From assembly GCF_000718305.1 (NCBI RefSeq), contig NZ_JOFQ01000021.1, positions 1 to 64,000 of the forward strand: a DNA stretch of 64,000 nucleotides. Direction: 5' to 3'. The translations under genes were made by a program, and so were the position numbers. The first letter of the stretch is position 1, and each line of letters begins with the position of its first letter. Under the pieces are notes generated by a model that saw only the letters and a program-made list of their open reading frames with translations, had not been told where the DNA came from and did no database searches. Below, piece by piece: positions 1 to 8,611 of this stretch. This DNA comes from Streptomyces niger. Its GTDB lineage: Bacteria; Actinomycetota; Actinomycetes; Streptomycetales; Streptomycetaceae.

Positions 1-120
1 CTGACCGTCGCGCGCCGTGATCACCTGCTCCAGCCGCGCGATCACCGTCTGGATATTGCCCTGCGCATCCGCCGACGCACCCGTGTCGTACGAACGACGA
101 TCCTGACCCGCAGCACCCAT
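1..120 (-). CDS. WXG100 family protein (partial, C-terminus outside window)
   Basis: Only the first 40 codons are present. They begin MGAAGQDRRSYDTG and continue into a helix-forming stretch (QTVIARLEQVITARD) like the first helix of WXG100 (ESX) proteins, small helical-hairpin substrates of type VII secretion that often form heterodimers with a neighbour. The ATG at 118-120 lies 28 bases downstream of the stop of the WXG100-like gene at 149-481, on the same strand, as in EsxA/EsxB-type pairs. The WxG turn would fall outside the window, so the assignment rests on the N-terminal helix and the pairing. Confidence 0.6.
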   Translation of the reverse strand, partial: MGAAGQDRRSYDTGASADAQGNIQTVIARLEQVITARDGQ

Positions 121-148
121 CAACACTCACTCCCCGTCACACAGAAGG

Positions 149-481
149 TCAGCGGCCGCCGAAGCGCGCCGCGTCGAAATTGGCCGCCGACATCTGCTGC
201 CGCGCATTGTCCCCGTGCTCCTGGTCACCCGAGCTGAACGCCGAGTCCATGCCCTTCTGGCCGCCGAGGATGGCCGACAGCGAACTCTGCAGCGACGCGG
301 CGATTTCATCGGAACGAGCCTTGAACTGGTCGAAGGCCGCCTTGCCCGAACCGTTGAACTTGCCCTCCAGCGGCGCCGCGGCATCCACCAGCTGACGAAT
401 CAGCCCTCCGAGATCCTCACTCGAACCCCGCGACTTCGTCTGCAGCGTCGACAGCGTCTGCGCTCCCATGTCGAACTTCAT
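149..481 (-). CDS. WXG100-like type VII secretion substrate, 110 aa
   Basis: A 110-residue, mostly helical protein of the size of ESX/WXG100 substrates. Helix 1 runs about residues 8-38 and helix 2 about 48-78. The turn reads K-F-N-G-S-G near residue 41, so the usual Trp of the W-x-G motif is replaced by Phe. The C-terminal tail is polar (SSGDQEHGDN) and ends RFGGR. The start MKFDMGAQTL is preceded on the coding strand by a purine-rich site. It is followed after 28 bases by a second small WXG100-like gene, suggesting a co-secreted pair. No ESX core component (EccC, EccB) is inside the window. Confidence 0.75.
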   Translation of the reverse strand: MKFDMGAQTLSTLQTKSRGSSEDLGGLIRQLVDAAAPLEGKFNGSGKAAFDQFKARSDEIAASLQSSLSAILGGQKGMDSAFSSGDQEHGDNARQQMSAANFDAARFGGR

Positions 482-676
482 CAGGCTCCCCCTGCCGGGC
501 TGGACGGCTTGTTTGCCGAGACATCTTCGCAACTCAGGGACATCTCTGCCAACACGGGACACAGTGCTGTGACACAGGCGTGACAGCGGCGCGGGCACCG
601 GGTGGCGGGGGCTACGGGCCGTAGCCTTTCCGGTGCCGGGCGCGGGTGCGTCCGCGGAGCGAGGAGGGAGCCGGCC

Positions 677-2068
677 ATGGCTGAGCGACCGGAGCGACTG
701 GTGGTCATCGGCGGGGACGCGACCGGGATGTCCGCGGCGTCGCAGGCCCGGAGGCTGCGCAAGCCCGACGAGTTGGAGATCGTCGCGTTCGAGCGCGGGA
801 ACTTCACGTCGTACTCCGCCTGCGGCATCCCGTACTGGGTGGGCGGGGTCGTGGAGAAGCGGGACGCGCTGGTCGCGCGGACGGCGGAGCAGCACCGGGA
901 ACGCGACATCGACCTGCGGATGCGGACGGAGGTCACGGAGCTCGACGTCGACAAGCGGCGGGTGCGGTCGCGCGACCTCGACACCGGCGCGGAGGAGTGG
1001 ACGGCGTACGACAAGCTCGTGATCGCGACCGGCGCGACCCCGCTCCGGCCGCCGCTGCCGGGCATCGACGCGCCGGGCGTGCACGGCGTGCAGACGCTCG
1101 ACGACGGGCAGGCGCTGCTGGACACGCTCTCCCGTACAGAGGGGCGGCGCGCGGTCGTGGTGGGCGCCGGGTACATCGGCGTGGAGATGGCCGAGGCGCT
1201 GATCCAGCGCGGGTACGAGGTGACCGTCGTCAACCGCGGCTCGGAGCCGATGTCCACGCTCGACCCGGACATGGGCTGCCTGGTGCACGACGCGATGACG
1301 GGGCTCGGCATCGAGATGGTCAACGGGGCCGAGGTGACGGAGATCCGTACCGGCGACGACGGCCGGGCCTGTGCGGTGGTGACGCCGGAGCAGGAGTTCC
1401 CGGCGGACGTGGTGGTGCTGGGGCTGGGCGTACGGCCGGAGACGACGCTCGCCGAGGCCGCCGGGCTGCCGCTGGGCGCGTCCGGCGGGATCCTCACCGA
1501 CCTGGCGATGCGCGTGCGCGGGTACGAGGACATCTGGGCGGGCGGCGACTGTGTGGAGGTGCTGGACCTGGTCTCCGGGCGGGACCGGCACATCGCGCTC
1601 GGCACGCACGCGAACAAGCACGGCCAGGTCATCGGCTCGGGCGTCGGCGGCGGCTACGCGACCTTCCCCGGCGTGGTCGGCACGGCCGTCAGCAAGGTGT
1701 GCGACCTGGAGATCGCGCGGACCGGGCTGCGCGAGAAGGACGCGCAGGCGGTCGGGCTGCAGTACGTGGCCGTCACGATCGAGTCGACGAGCCGGGTGGG
1801 GTACTTCCCGAACGCCGCGCCGATGACGGTGAAGATGCTCGCCGAGCGGCTGTCGGGGCGGCTGCTGGGCGTGCAGATCGTCGGGCGGGAGGGCGCGGCG
1901 AAGCGGGTGGACATCGCGGCGGTCGCGCTGACGGCGAAGATGACGGTCGAGCAGATGACGGCGCTGGACCTGGGCTACGCGCCGCCGTTCTCACCGGTGT
2001 GGGACCCGGTGCTGGTGGCGGCGCGGAAGGCCGTCCAGGCGGTACGGGCGGACGCGGCGCCGCAGTAG
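677..2068 (+). CDS. FAD-dependent pyridine nucleotide-disulfide oxidoreductase, CoA-disulfide reductase/NADH oxidase type
   Basis: A 463-residue cytosolic flavoenzyme. FAD-binding GGDATGMSAA lies near residue 12, an NAD(P)-binding GAGYIGVEMAEA near 165 and the second FAD motif WAGGDC near 288. One redox Cys sits at about residue 49 in SYSACGIPYW, the signature of the single-cysteine branch (CoA-disulfide reductase, persulfide reductase, NADH oxidase) rather than the CxxxxC enzymes. A C-terminal dimerisation domain follows. The ATG at 677 is preferred over upstream in-frame starts because GAGGAGGGAG lies just before it. The gene converges on hemE and a shared hairpin separates them. The exact substrate cannot be fixed from sequence. 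Confidence 0.82.
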   Translation: MAERPERLVVIGGDATGMSAASQARRLRKPDELEIVAFERGNFTSYSACGIPYWVGGVVEKRDALVARTAEQHRERDIDLRMRTEVTELDVDKRRVRSRDLDTGAEEWTAYDKLVIATGATPLRPPLPGIDAPGVHGVQTLDDGQALLDTLSRTEGRRAVVVGAGYIGVEMAEALIQRGYEVTVVNRGSEPMSTLDPDMGCLVHDAMTGLGIEMVNGAEVTEIRTGDDGRACAVVTPEQEFPADVVVLGLGVRPETTLAEAAGLPLGASGGILTDLAMRVRGYEDIWAGGDCVEVLDLVSGRDRHIALGTHANKHGQVIGSGVGGGYATFPGVVGTAVSKVCDLEIARTGLREKDAQAVGLQYVAVTIESTSRVGYFPNAAPMTVKMLAERLSGRLLGVQIVGREGAAKRVDIAAVALTAKMTVEQMTALDLGYAPPFSPVWDPVLVAARKAVQAVRADAAPQ

Positions 2069-2078
2069 CAGGAGAGGG

Positions 2079-2112
2079 GCCGGGGCGCCTGCCGTGCGGC
2101 GGGCGCCCCGGC
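2079..2112. terminator. Bidirectional hairpin between flavoprotein gene and hemE
   Basis: Perfect 11-bp arms GCCGGGGCGCC (2079-2089) and GGCGCCCCGGC (2102-2112) flank a 12-base loop between the convergent stops at 2068 and 2118. No T-run follows, as is common for Streptomyces terminators. Confidence 0.6.
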
Positions 2113-2117
2113 GTGCC

Positions 2118-3182
2118 TCAGCGCGCCGTCTGCTCGTGGACGTACTCGACCAGGCGGGTCAGCGCCTCGGGGTCGGTGTTCGGAAGGACGCCGTGGCCCA
2201 GGTTGAAGATGTGGCCCTCCAGCCCTGCGGCGGCGTCCAGCACCTCGCGGGCCTTGGCCTCCACCGCCTCGCGCGGGGCGAAGAGGACGGCAGGGTCGAT
2301 GTTGCCCTGCAGGGCCTTGCCGGGGCCGACCCGGCGCGCGCCCTCGTCCAGCGGCACCCGCCAGTCGACGCCCACGACGTCGGCGCCGGCCTCGCCCATC
2401 AGGCCGAGCAGCTCGCCGGTGCCCACGCCGAAGTGGATGCGCGGCACGCCGTACCCGGAGACGGCCTCGAAGACCTTCGCGGAGGCCGGCATGACCGAGC
2501 GGCGGTAGTCGGCCGGGGCGAGCGCGCCGACCCAGGAGTCGAAGAGCTGGACGGCGCTGGCGCCGGCCTCGATCTGCACCTTCAGGAAGGACGCGGTGAT
2601 CTCGGCGAGGCGGTCCAGCAGATCGGCCCAGAGCTGCGGGTCGCCGTACATGAGCGCCTTGGTGTGCTCGTGGTTGCGCGACGGGCCGCCCTCGACGAGG
2701 TAGCTGGCGAGGGTGAAGGGGGCACCCGCGAAGCCGATGAGCGGGGTGGAGCCCAGCTCGCCGGTGAGCATGCGGACGGCCTCGGTGACGTACCGGACGT
2801 CCTCCGGGGTGAGGTCGCGCAGCCGCGCCAGGTCCGCGCGGGTGCGGATCGGCTCGGCGACGACCGGGCCCACGCCGGGCTTGATGTCCAGGTCGATGCC
2901 GATGGCCTTCAGCGGGACGACGATGTCGCTGAAGTAGATCGCGGCGTCCACGTGGTGGCGGCGCACCGGCTGCAGCGTGATCTCGGTGACCAGCTCGGGC
3001 CGCATGCAGGAGTCGAGCATGGCGATGCCCTCGCGGACCTTGCGGTACTCCGGCAGTGAGCGCCCGGCCTGGCGCATGAACCACACCGGCGTGTGCGGGA
3101 CCGGCTCCCGCCGGCAGGCCTTGAGGAACGCGGACTCCCGCGTGCTCTCCGGGGCGAAGGAGGCGGTCTGCTGATCCGTCAT
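2118..3182 (-). CDS. hemE: Uroporphyrinogen III decarboxylase
   Basis: HemE decarboxylates the four acetate side chains of uroporphyrinogen III to give coproporphyrinogen III in haem biosynthesis. The protein has 354 residues, normal for the family. The N-terminal signature [13 protein letters not shown] carries the substrate-binding arginines, [10 protein letters not shown] contains the catalytic-region Asp, and the late block [16 protein letters not shown] is characteristic. The start MTDQQTASF is supported by a GGGGAGACC site 5 bases upstream. It diverges from the DUF3000 gene at 3342, leaving a shared promoter region of about 160 bases. Confidence 0.95.
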   Translation of the reverse strand: MTDQQTASFAPESTRESAFLKACRREPVPHTPVWFMRQAGRSLPEYRKVREGIAMLDSCMRPELVTEITLQPVRRHHVDAAIYFSDIVVPLKAIGIDLDIKPGVGPVVAEPIRTRADLARLRDLTPEDVRYVTEAVRMLTGELGSTPLIGFAGAPFTLASYLVEGGPSRNHEHTKALMYGDPQLWADLLDRLAEITASFLKVQIEAGASAVQLFDSWVGALAPADYRRSVMPASAKVFEAVSGYGVPRIHFGVGTGELLGLMGEAGADVVGVDWRVPLDEGARRVGPGKALQGNIDPAVLFAPREAVEAKAREVLDAAAGLEGHIFNLGHGVLPNTDPEALTRLVEYVHEQTAR

Positions 3183-3341
3183 CGGGGTCTCCCCGGCTCG
3201 AACGGCGTGGCGAGCTTGGGGGGATTCGTTGGCACTCACGCCTCGAATCTTCGCACGCGCGGGAGGACACCTCCGAACGGGCGACCCGCCCACCGGGTGT
3301 CCTCCGCATATGAACGGCGCATTGCGCCTAACCTTCCCAGC

Positions 3342-3989
3342 ATGGCAGCGGCTCACGAACACCTCGCGGACAGCGCGGACGAGACCCCGATCGCCTTCCG
3401 TCAGGCGGTCGAGGCGCTCCGTGCCGCCCGGCTGCGGTCCGAGATCGAGATCGCGCCGATGCCTGCGCCGAAACGGCTCGCGCCGTTCGCGCACGCGCTG
3501 GAGGCGACGGTCGTCGAACGGGAAGCGGACGGCGACACGGACCTGGCGGACGGACGGTTCGTCCTGCTGCACGACCCGGCGGGCCACGACGCCTGGCAGG
3601 GCACCTTCCGGGTGGTGACGCTGGCCCGCGCCGAGCTGGAGCCGGAGATGGCCACCGATCCACTGCTGCCGGAGGTGTGCTGGTCCTGGCTGACGGGTGC
3701 GCTGGAGGCGCGCGGCGTGCCGTACGGGGCGCCGAGCGGCACGGTCACGCGCGCGGGCTCGTACTACTTCGGTGGCCTCGGGGACCGCGCGCCGGACAGC
3801 CAGATCGAGCTGCGTGCTTCGTGGACGCCGGCCGAGGGACCGCACGGCGTGCGAGACCCCGCGGTGCATCTCACGGCGTGGTGCGACCTGCTGTGCCAGG
3901 TGGCCGGATTGCCGCCGGCGCCGGTCGAACCGGCGGGCCGGGGCGGCGTGGTACCGCTCCCACAGCGACGGGGGCCGCAACCCCGCTGA
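3342..3989 (+). CDS. DUF3000 family protein
   Basis: A 215-residue soluble protein of the actinobacterial DUF3000 family, recognised from [30 protein letters not shown] split over residues 14-43 and the later blocks [10 protein letters not shown] and [11 protein letters not shown]. It has no signal peptide or membrane segment. No function is established. In Streptomyces the gene is commonly found beside hemE, as here, divergently arranged. The C-terminal 25 residues are Pro/Gly/Arg-rich and probably disordered. Confidence 0.85.
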   Translation: MAAAHEHLADSADETPIAFRQAVEALRAARLRSEIEIAPMPAPKRLAPFAHALEATVVEREADGDTDLADGRFVLLHDPAGHDAWQGTFRVVTLARAELEPEMATDPLLPEVCWSWLTGALEARGVPYGAPSGTVTRAGSYYFGGLGDRAPDSQIELRASWTPAEGPHGVRDPAVHLTAWCDLLCQVAGLPPAPVEPAGRGGVVPLPQRRGPQPR

Positions 3990-4086
3990 GCATGCGTCCG
4001 TACGTACGGCCCGGGCCGCCCGCGGGGTGGTCACGGGCTGTACGTGTGCTGTCCGGACCCTCGATCACCCATCCGATTTGCCCGAA

Positions 4087-4111
4087 TTGATCCCAATTAA
4101 ATCGTGATCAA
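4087..4111. promoter_or_regulatory. AT-rich dyad upstream of the response regulator
   Basis: Inverted arms TTGATC (4087-4092) and GATCAA (4106-4111) surround an A/T-rich 13-base spacer in otherwise very GC-rich DNA, about 120 bases before the GTG at 4231. It could be an operator or part of the promoter; TTGATC could also act as a -35. Function is inferred only. Confidence 0.35.
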
Positions 4112-4230
4112 ACTCTAAAGTCCGGCCGGATTACTGCCGAAGAGGTCTATGACCCTTCAAACACGGGAGCACTCCGGCTCACCCTCCCCTGAAGCCGGCT
4201 TCCGTCCCCCGCCACTCCCCAGGAGGCCCG

Positions 4231-4893
4231 GTGTCTGTTCTCCTCGAGCAACCTTCGAGCCTGGTCGCCTACCGCCCGAACAAGCCGACGGCCATGGTCG
4301 TCGTGGCCGACCCGCGCGTCCGTTCCACCGTGACCCGCCACCTGTGGGCCCTCGGAGTACGCGACGTGATCGAGGCATCGTCCATCGCGGAGGCCCGCCC
4401 CCGCGTCGGCAACCCGCGCGACATCTGCGTGGCCGACGTCCATCTTCCCGACGGCTCCGGCCTCACCCTGCTGTCCGAGACCCGGGCCGCGGGCTGGCCC
4501 AACGGCCTGGCGCTCTCCGCAGCGGACGACATCGGCGCGGTACGCAACGCCCTCGCCGGCGGCGTCAAGGGCTACGTCGTCACCGGCACCCGCACCAACC
4601 TCGGCATCCCGGGCCGTCCCGGCGCCGCGCCCATCGGCGCCGGCGCGGCCCGCATGCACCGCCGCCCGCCCGGCGCCCCCGGCCACCCCGGCGGCTACCG
4701 GGAGCTCTCGGGGCGCGAGGTCGAGGTGCTGAGACTGGTCGCCGAAGGCCAGTCCAACAAGGCCATCGGCGTCTCGATGGGCCTGTCGGCCCTGACGGTC
4801 AAGAGCCACCTCGCCCGCATCGCCCGCAAGCTCGGCACAGGCGACCGGGCCGGCATGGTCGCCGTCGCGCTGCGTACCGGGATCATCCACTGA
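4231..4893 (+). CDS. LuxR-family response regulator-like transcription factor
   Basis: A 220-residue regulator. Residues 20-118 form a receiver-like domain with a candidate phospho-Asp in VADVHLPDGSG, a Ser in ALSAAD and the conserved Lys in GGVKGYV. A Gly/Pro/Ala-rich linker (about 120-152) leads to a LuxR-type helix-turn-helix at 155-215 (LSGREVEVLRLVAEGQSNKAIG...SALTVKSHL). The acidic pair usually found at the receiver N-terminus is reduced to one Asp (VVADP), so phosphorylation is uncertain. No histidine kinase is adjacent, so it looks like an orphan regulator. The GTG start follows CCAGGAGG. Confidence 0.85.
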   Translation: MSVLLEQPSSLVAYRPNKPTAMVVVADPRVRSTVTRHLWALGVRDVIEASSIAEARPRVGNPRDICVADVHLPDGSGLTLLSETRAAGWPNGLALSAADDIGAVRNALAGGVKGYVVTGTRTNLGIPGRPGAAPIGAGAARMHRRPPGAPGHPGGYRELSGREVEVLRLVAEGQSNKAIGVSMGLSALTVKSHLARIARKLGTGDRAGMVAVALRTGIIH

Positions 4894-4965
4894 GCACCGG
4901 GACCGGCCGCTGAGGCCGACCCACCGCCCACCCACCCCACCTATACGGCCTTTACACAGGCGCAG

Positions 4966-4997
4966 CGTCCGTCGAGGGAACGTTCCCTCGGCGGACG
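4966..4997. terminator. 32-bp near-perfect palindrome between response regulator and rnd
   Basis: Left arm CGTCCGTCGAGGGAAC (4966-4981) and right arm GTTCCCTCGGCGGACG (4982-4997) are complementary with a single mismatch and no spacer. It lies 73 bases after the response-regulator stop and 28 bases before the RNase D start. A strong hairpin with an AACG-type loop would form, so it may terminate the upstream transcript; an operator role is also possible. Confidence 0.5.
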
Positions 4998-5024
4998 TGG
5001 TGCATACACCGATACCCTTGACTG

Positions 5025-6287
5025 GTGACCGACGCCCAAAAGACCGCAGAAGACTCGACACTGCGAACCCCCGGGGACGCAACGGAAGACCCCCGGCCGG
5101 CGCCGGTCCCGCTTCTCGAACCCCGCGAGGGCATCCCGCCCGTGACCGCGACCGGCGAGGACCTCGCGCAGGTCGTCGCCGCCTTCGCGGCCGGCAGCGG
5201 CCCGGTCGCCGTGGACGCCGAGCGGGCCTCCGGGTACCGCTACGGCCAGCGCGCCTACCTGGTCCAGCTGCGCCGCGAGGGCGCCGGCAGCGTCCTGATC
5301 GACCCGGTCGCCTGTCCCGACCTGAGCGCGCTCGGCGAGGCGATCGCCGACGCCGAGTGGGTCCTCCACGCGGCGACCCAGGACCTGCCGTGCCTGCGCG
5401 ACATAGGGATGCTCCCCGCCTCGCTCTTCGACACCGAGCTGGCCGGCCGGCTGGCCGGCTTCGCCCGGGTCGGCCTCGGCGCGATGGTCGAGAACGTCCT
5501 CGGCTACGCGTTGGAGAAGGGCCACTCGGCGGTGGACTGGTCCACCCGCCCGCTGCCCGAGCCCTGGCTGCGGTACGCCGCGCTGGACGTGGAGCTGCTG
5601 GTCGATCTGCGGGACGCGCTGGAGGAGGAGCTGGACCGGCAGGGGAAGCTGGACTGGGCCCGGCAGGAGTTCGCGGCCATCGCCGCCGCTCCGCCGGCAC
5701 CGCCCCGCAAGGACCCCTGGCGCCGTACGTCCGGGATGCACAAGGTGCGGCGACGGCGGCAGATGGCAGTCGTACGGGAGCTGTGGACGGCCCGCGACCG
5801 GGTCGCGCAGAAGCGGGACGTCTCGCCGGGCAAGGTGCTGGGCGACGCGGCGATCGTGGAGGCCGCGCTGAACGTCCCGCCGAACGTGCACGCCCTCACC
5901 GCGCTGCCCGGCTTCGGGCACCGCATGGGCCGCCGGCAGCTGGAGCAGTGGCAGGCGGCGGTCGACCGGGCGCGGGCGCTGCCCGAGTCCGAGCTGCCGC
6001 AGCCGGGCCAGCCGCTGAACGGCCCCCCGCCGCCGCGCGCCTGGGCCGACAAGGACCCGGCGGCCGCGGCCCGGCTCTCCGCGGCGCGCGCGGCGGTGAC
6101 CGCGCTCGCCGAGGAGCTGCACCTGCCGCAGGAGAACCTGATCACGCCGGACACGGTGCGCAGGGTCTGCTGGGAGCCCCCGGAGGCGACGGAGCCGGCG
6201 GTTTCCGAGGCGCTGGCCGGGTACGGTGCTCGGCCTTGGCAGGTCGAGCTCGTCACGCCGTTGCTGGTGCGAGCGCTCTCGCAGTGA
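5025..6287 (+). CDS. rnd: Ribonuclease D (DEDD 3'-5' exonuclease with HRDC domain)
   Basis: A 420-residue RNase D-type exonuclease, which trims 3' ends of tRNA and other RNAs. The DEDDy motifs are visible: DxE in VAVDAERASGYRYGQRAYLV, the second Asp in HAATQDLPCLRDIG and YxxxD in RYAALDVELL. An HRDC domain follows at about 225-300 (RELWTARDRVAQKRDVSPGKVL), and the C-terminal part carries further helical repeats. The first 40 residues are polar and probably disordered. The GTG start at 5025 gives the usual length. A hairpin follows the stop. Confidence 0.92.
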   Translation: MTDAQKTAEDSTLRTPGDATEDPRPAPVPLLEPREGIPPVTATGEDLAQVVAAFAAGSGPVAVDAERASGYRYGQRAYLVQLRREGAGSVLIDPVACPDLSALGEAIADAEWVLHAATQDLPCLRDIGMLPASLFDTELAGRLAGFARVGLGAMVENVLGYALEKGHSAVDWSTRPLPEPWLRYAALDVELLVDLRDALEEELDRQGKLDWARQEFAAIAAAPPAPPRKDPWRRTSGMHKVRRRRQMAVVRELWTARDRVAQKRDVSPGKVLGDAAIVEAALNVPPNVHALTALPGFGHRMGRRQLEQWQAAVDRARALPESELPQPGQPLNGPPPPRAWADKDPAAAARLSAARAAVTALAEELHLPQENLITPDTVRRVCWEPPEATEPAVSEALAGYGARPWQVELVTPLLVRALSQ

Positions 6288-6312
6288 GCGGCCCGGTTCG
6301 GCCCCGGGCCGC
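6288..6312. terminator. Hairpin after rnd
   Basis: Arms GCGGCCCGG (6288-6296) and CCGGGCCGC (6304-6312) with a 7-base loop begin directly after the RNase D stop codon, between rnd and the convergent lipoprotein gene. Confidence 0.55.
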
Positions 6313-6449
6313 GTGCGATGCGCAACGGCCCGGGGCGGGCTGCCCGCCCCGTCGCGGGAGAGCACAGCCTCCGGCCGCGCCGCCCCCGAGCTCCCCCGGC
6401 TACCGCTGGGAGGTGCCCCCAGGACGGGCTTGAGGTCCGGCCTGGCGCC

Positions 6450-7154
6450 TCAGTCCGTGTCGACGTGGGTGCGGAGCACCTTCTTGTTGCTCGCGTCGAT
6501 GTCGTACGTCGTCTTGTTCCAGTCGTCGGTGGTGACGACGTCGACGGACCAGATCTCCTTGCCCTGGTCGTTGTCGTCCAGCTCGATCGAGCTGACCTTG
6601 CCCTTCTTCTTGTCGGTGGCCACCTGGGCCGCCTGCTGGGCGGTGACCTCGGCCTTCTTGAGCCAGCCGGCCAGCTTCGCCTTGTCGTCGTCGTCCTCGC
6701 CGCTGTCGGTCCGGGGCTTGGCCGCCTTACCGGAGACCGCGTCGACCGTGACCATGCTCTTGGTGCCGTCGGTCGTGGCGACCTCGGTCTCCCAGACCGG
6801 CTTGTTACCCGTCCCGCGCTTCAGCTCGGCCTTGACCGGCTTGGAGCCGGACACGGCGCCGGTGGCCGCCGACAGCGCCTTGTCATACGTGATCTTGGCC
6901 TTGGGGATGAGCGCCTTGCGTTCGGACTGGTCCTCGGTGAGCTTGCCGGATGCGGTGGGGGACGCGGTGGCGGCCGCGGACTTTCCGCCGCCGGACGCCG
7001 ACGGGGAGGAGGAACCGTCGCCGCCGCCGCTCTTGTCGTCGCCGCAGCCGGTGATCAGCGCGCCCGCCACGGCCACGGCGCACACCAGGCCGGCCGCGCG
7101 GAGGCCCGCCGTACGGTTCCGCTGTGCGAGCATTCCGCTTCGCTTCGTAGTCAT
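6450..7154 (-). CDS. PepSY-like lipoprotein, 234 aa
   Basis: An exported lipoprotein. The N-terminus has basic residues, a hydrophobic stretch (AAGLVCAVAVAGALITGC) and a lipobox ending ITGC at about residue 36, followed by a Gly/Ser-rich linker of about 40 residues. The mature part holds two PepSY-like repeats: one around VWETEVATTDGTKSMVTVDAVSG, one around EIWSVDVVTTDDWNKTTYDIDA. These small domains are often found in cell-envelope proteins and may inhibit or bind peptides. The Met at 7154 was chosen because it immediately precedes the signal peptide. It is divergent from the thiolase gene. The ligand is unknown. Confidence 0.8.
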   Translation of the reverse strand: MTTKRSGMLAQRNRTAGLRAAGLVCAVAVAGALITGCGDDKSGGGDGSSSPSASGGGKSAAATASPTASGKLTEDQSERKALIPKAKITYDKALSAATGAVSGSKPVKAELKRGTGNKPVWETEVATTDGTKSMVTVDAVSGKAAKPRTDSGEDDDDKAKLAGWLKKAEVTAQQAAQVATDKKKGKVSSIELDDNDQGKEIWSVDVVTTDDWNKTTYDIDASNKKVLRTHVDTD

Positions 7155-7393
7155 GGGGGCAGAGTAGGCCCGGTACGTCCCTGTACGTCCGCGACGCATC
7201 GAAGACCGGCCGAAGCCACCCGGATCGCGGGAAGCCGCGGAGACCGCCCCTGACAACATCCGATCGATGTGACGTTCGCCGCTCCGGCCGAGGGGGCTGG
7301 GCAGGTTGGTTACCCGCAAGTAGCATGACGGTGGGCAGCGCGCCATGAGCGCGCCCCGCAGCAGTGCCACCCCGCACCTGGAGGAGAGCCAAC

Positions 7394-8611
7394 GTGCCTC
7401 GTACCGCTAGGGACGTCGTCTTCGTCGACGGCGTCCGCACCCCGTTCGGCAAGGCGGGCCCGAAGGGCATCTACCACGAGACCCGCGCCGACGACCTGGT
7501 CGTCAAGTGCATCCGGGAGCTGCTGCGCCGCAACCCGGACCTGGACCCGGCCCGTATCGACGAGGTCGCACTGGCCGCGACGACGCAGATCGGCGACCAG
7601 GGCCTGACCCTCGGCCGGACCGCCGGCATTCTGGCCGGTCTGCCGCAGTCCGTGCCCGGCTTCTCGATCGACCGGATGTGTGCCGGCGCGATGACCGCCG
7701 TGACGTCCATCGCGGGCGGCGTCTCCTTCGGTGCGTACGACATCGCCGTGGCCGGCGGCGTCGAGCACATGGGCCGCCACCCCATGGGCGAGGGCGTCGA
7801 CCCGAACCCGCGGTTCGTCAGCGAGAAGCTGGTCGACCAGTCGGCCCTCTTCATGGGCATGACCGCGGAGAACCTGCACGACCGCCTGCCGCACATCACC
7901 AAGCAGCGCGCCGACGAGTACGCCGTGCGCAGCCAGGAGAAGGCGGCCAAGGCGTACGCGGACGGCAAGATCCAGGCCGACCTGGTGCCGATCTCCGTGC
8001 GCCGGACGAACGAGGAGGCGGGCGAGACCGGTTGGGGTCTGGCCACCGCCGACGAGCCGATGCGTCCGGGCACCACGCTGGAGAACCTGGCCGGCCTGAA
8101 GACCCCGTTCCGCGCGCACGGCCGGGTGACGGCCGGTAACGCGGCGGGCCTGAACGACGGCGCCACCGCCTCGCTGATCGCCGCCGAGGACGTGGCGCGC
8201 GAGCTGGGCCTGCCGGTCAAGATGCGCCTGGTGGACTACGCGTTCGCCGGTGTGGAGCCGGAGGTCATGGGCATCGGCCCGGTCCCGGCGACCGAGAAGG
8301 CGCTGGCCAAGGCCGGTCTGTCGATCGACGACATCGGCCTGTTCGAGATCAACGAGGCGTTCGCCGTCCAGGTGCTGTCGCTGCTGGACCACTACGGCAT
8401 CGCCGACGACGACCCGCGCGTCAACCAGTACGGCGGCGCCATCGCGTTCGGCCACCCCCTCGCCTCCTCCGGCGTGCGTCTGATGACGCAGCTGGCGCGG
8501 CAGTTCGAGGAGCAGCCGCACGTCCGCTACGGCATCACCACCATGTGCGTCGGCTTCGGCATGGGCGGCACCGTGATCTGGGAGAACCCGCACTTCGAGG
8601 GGAACAAGTGA
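7394..8611 (+). CDS. fadA: Acetyl-CoA C-acyltransferase (thiolase)
   Basis: A 405-residue thiolase that cleaves 3-ketoacyl-CoA with CoA in the last step of beta-oxidation. The nucleophilic Cys is in DRMCAGAMTA (about residue 97). The C-terminal catalytic blocks EINEAFAV, GGAIAFGHPLASSG (His) and CVGFGMGG (Cys) are intact. The GTG at 7394 follows GGAGGAGAG and starts PRTARDVVFVDGVRTPFG, the usual thiolase N-terminus. Its TGA overlaps the GTG of fadB (GTGA), so the two are translationally coupled. Confidence 0.93.
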   Translation: MPRTARDVVFVDGVRTPFGKAGPKGIYHETRADDLVVKCIRELLRRNPDLDPARIDEVALAATTQIGDQGLTLGRTAGILAGLPQSVPGFSIDRMCAGAMTAVTSIAGGVSFGAYDIAVAGGVEHMGRHPMGEGVDPNPRFVSEKLVDQSALFMGMTAENLHDRLPHITKQRADEYAVRSQEKAAKAYADGKIQADLVPISVRRTNEEAGETGWGLATADEPMRPGTTLENLAGLKTPFRAHGRVTAGNAAGLNDGATASLIAAEDVARELGLPVKMRLVDYAFAGVEPEVMGIGPVPATEKALAKAGLSIDDIGLFEINEAFAVQVLSLLDHYGIADDDPRVNQYGGAIAFGHPLASSGVRLMTQLARQFEEQPHVRYGITTMCVGFGMGGTVIWENPHFEGNK

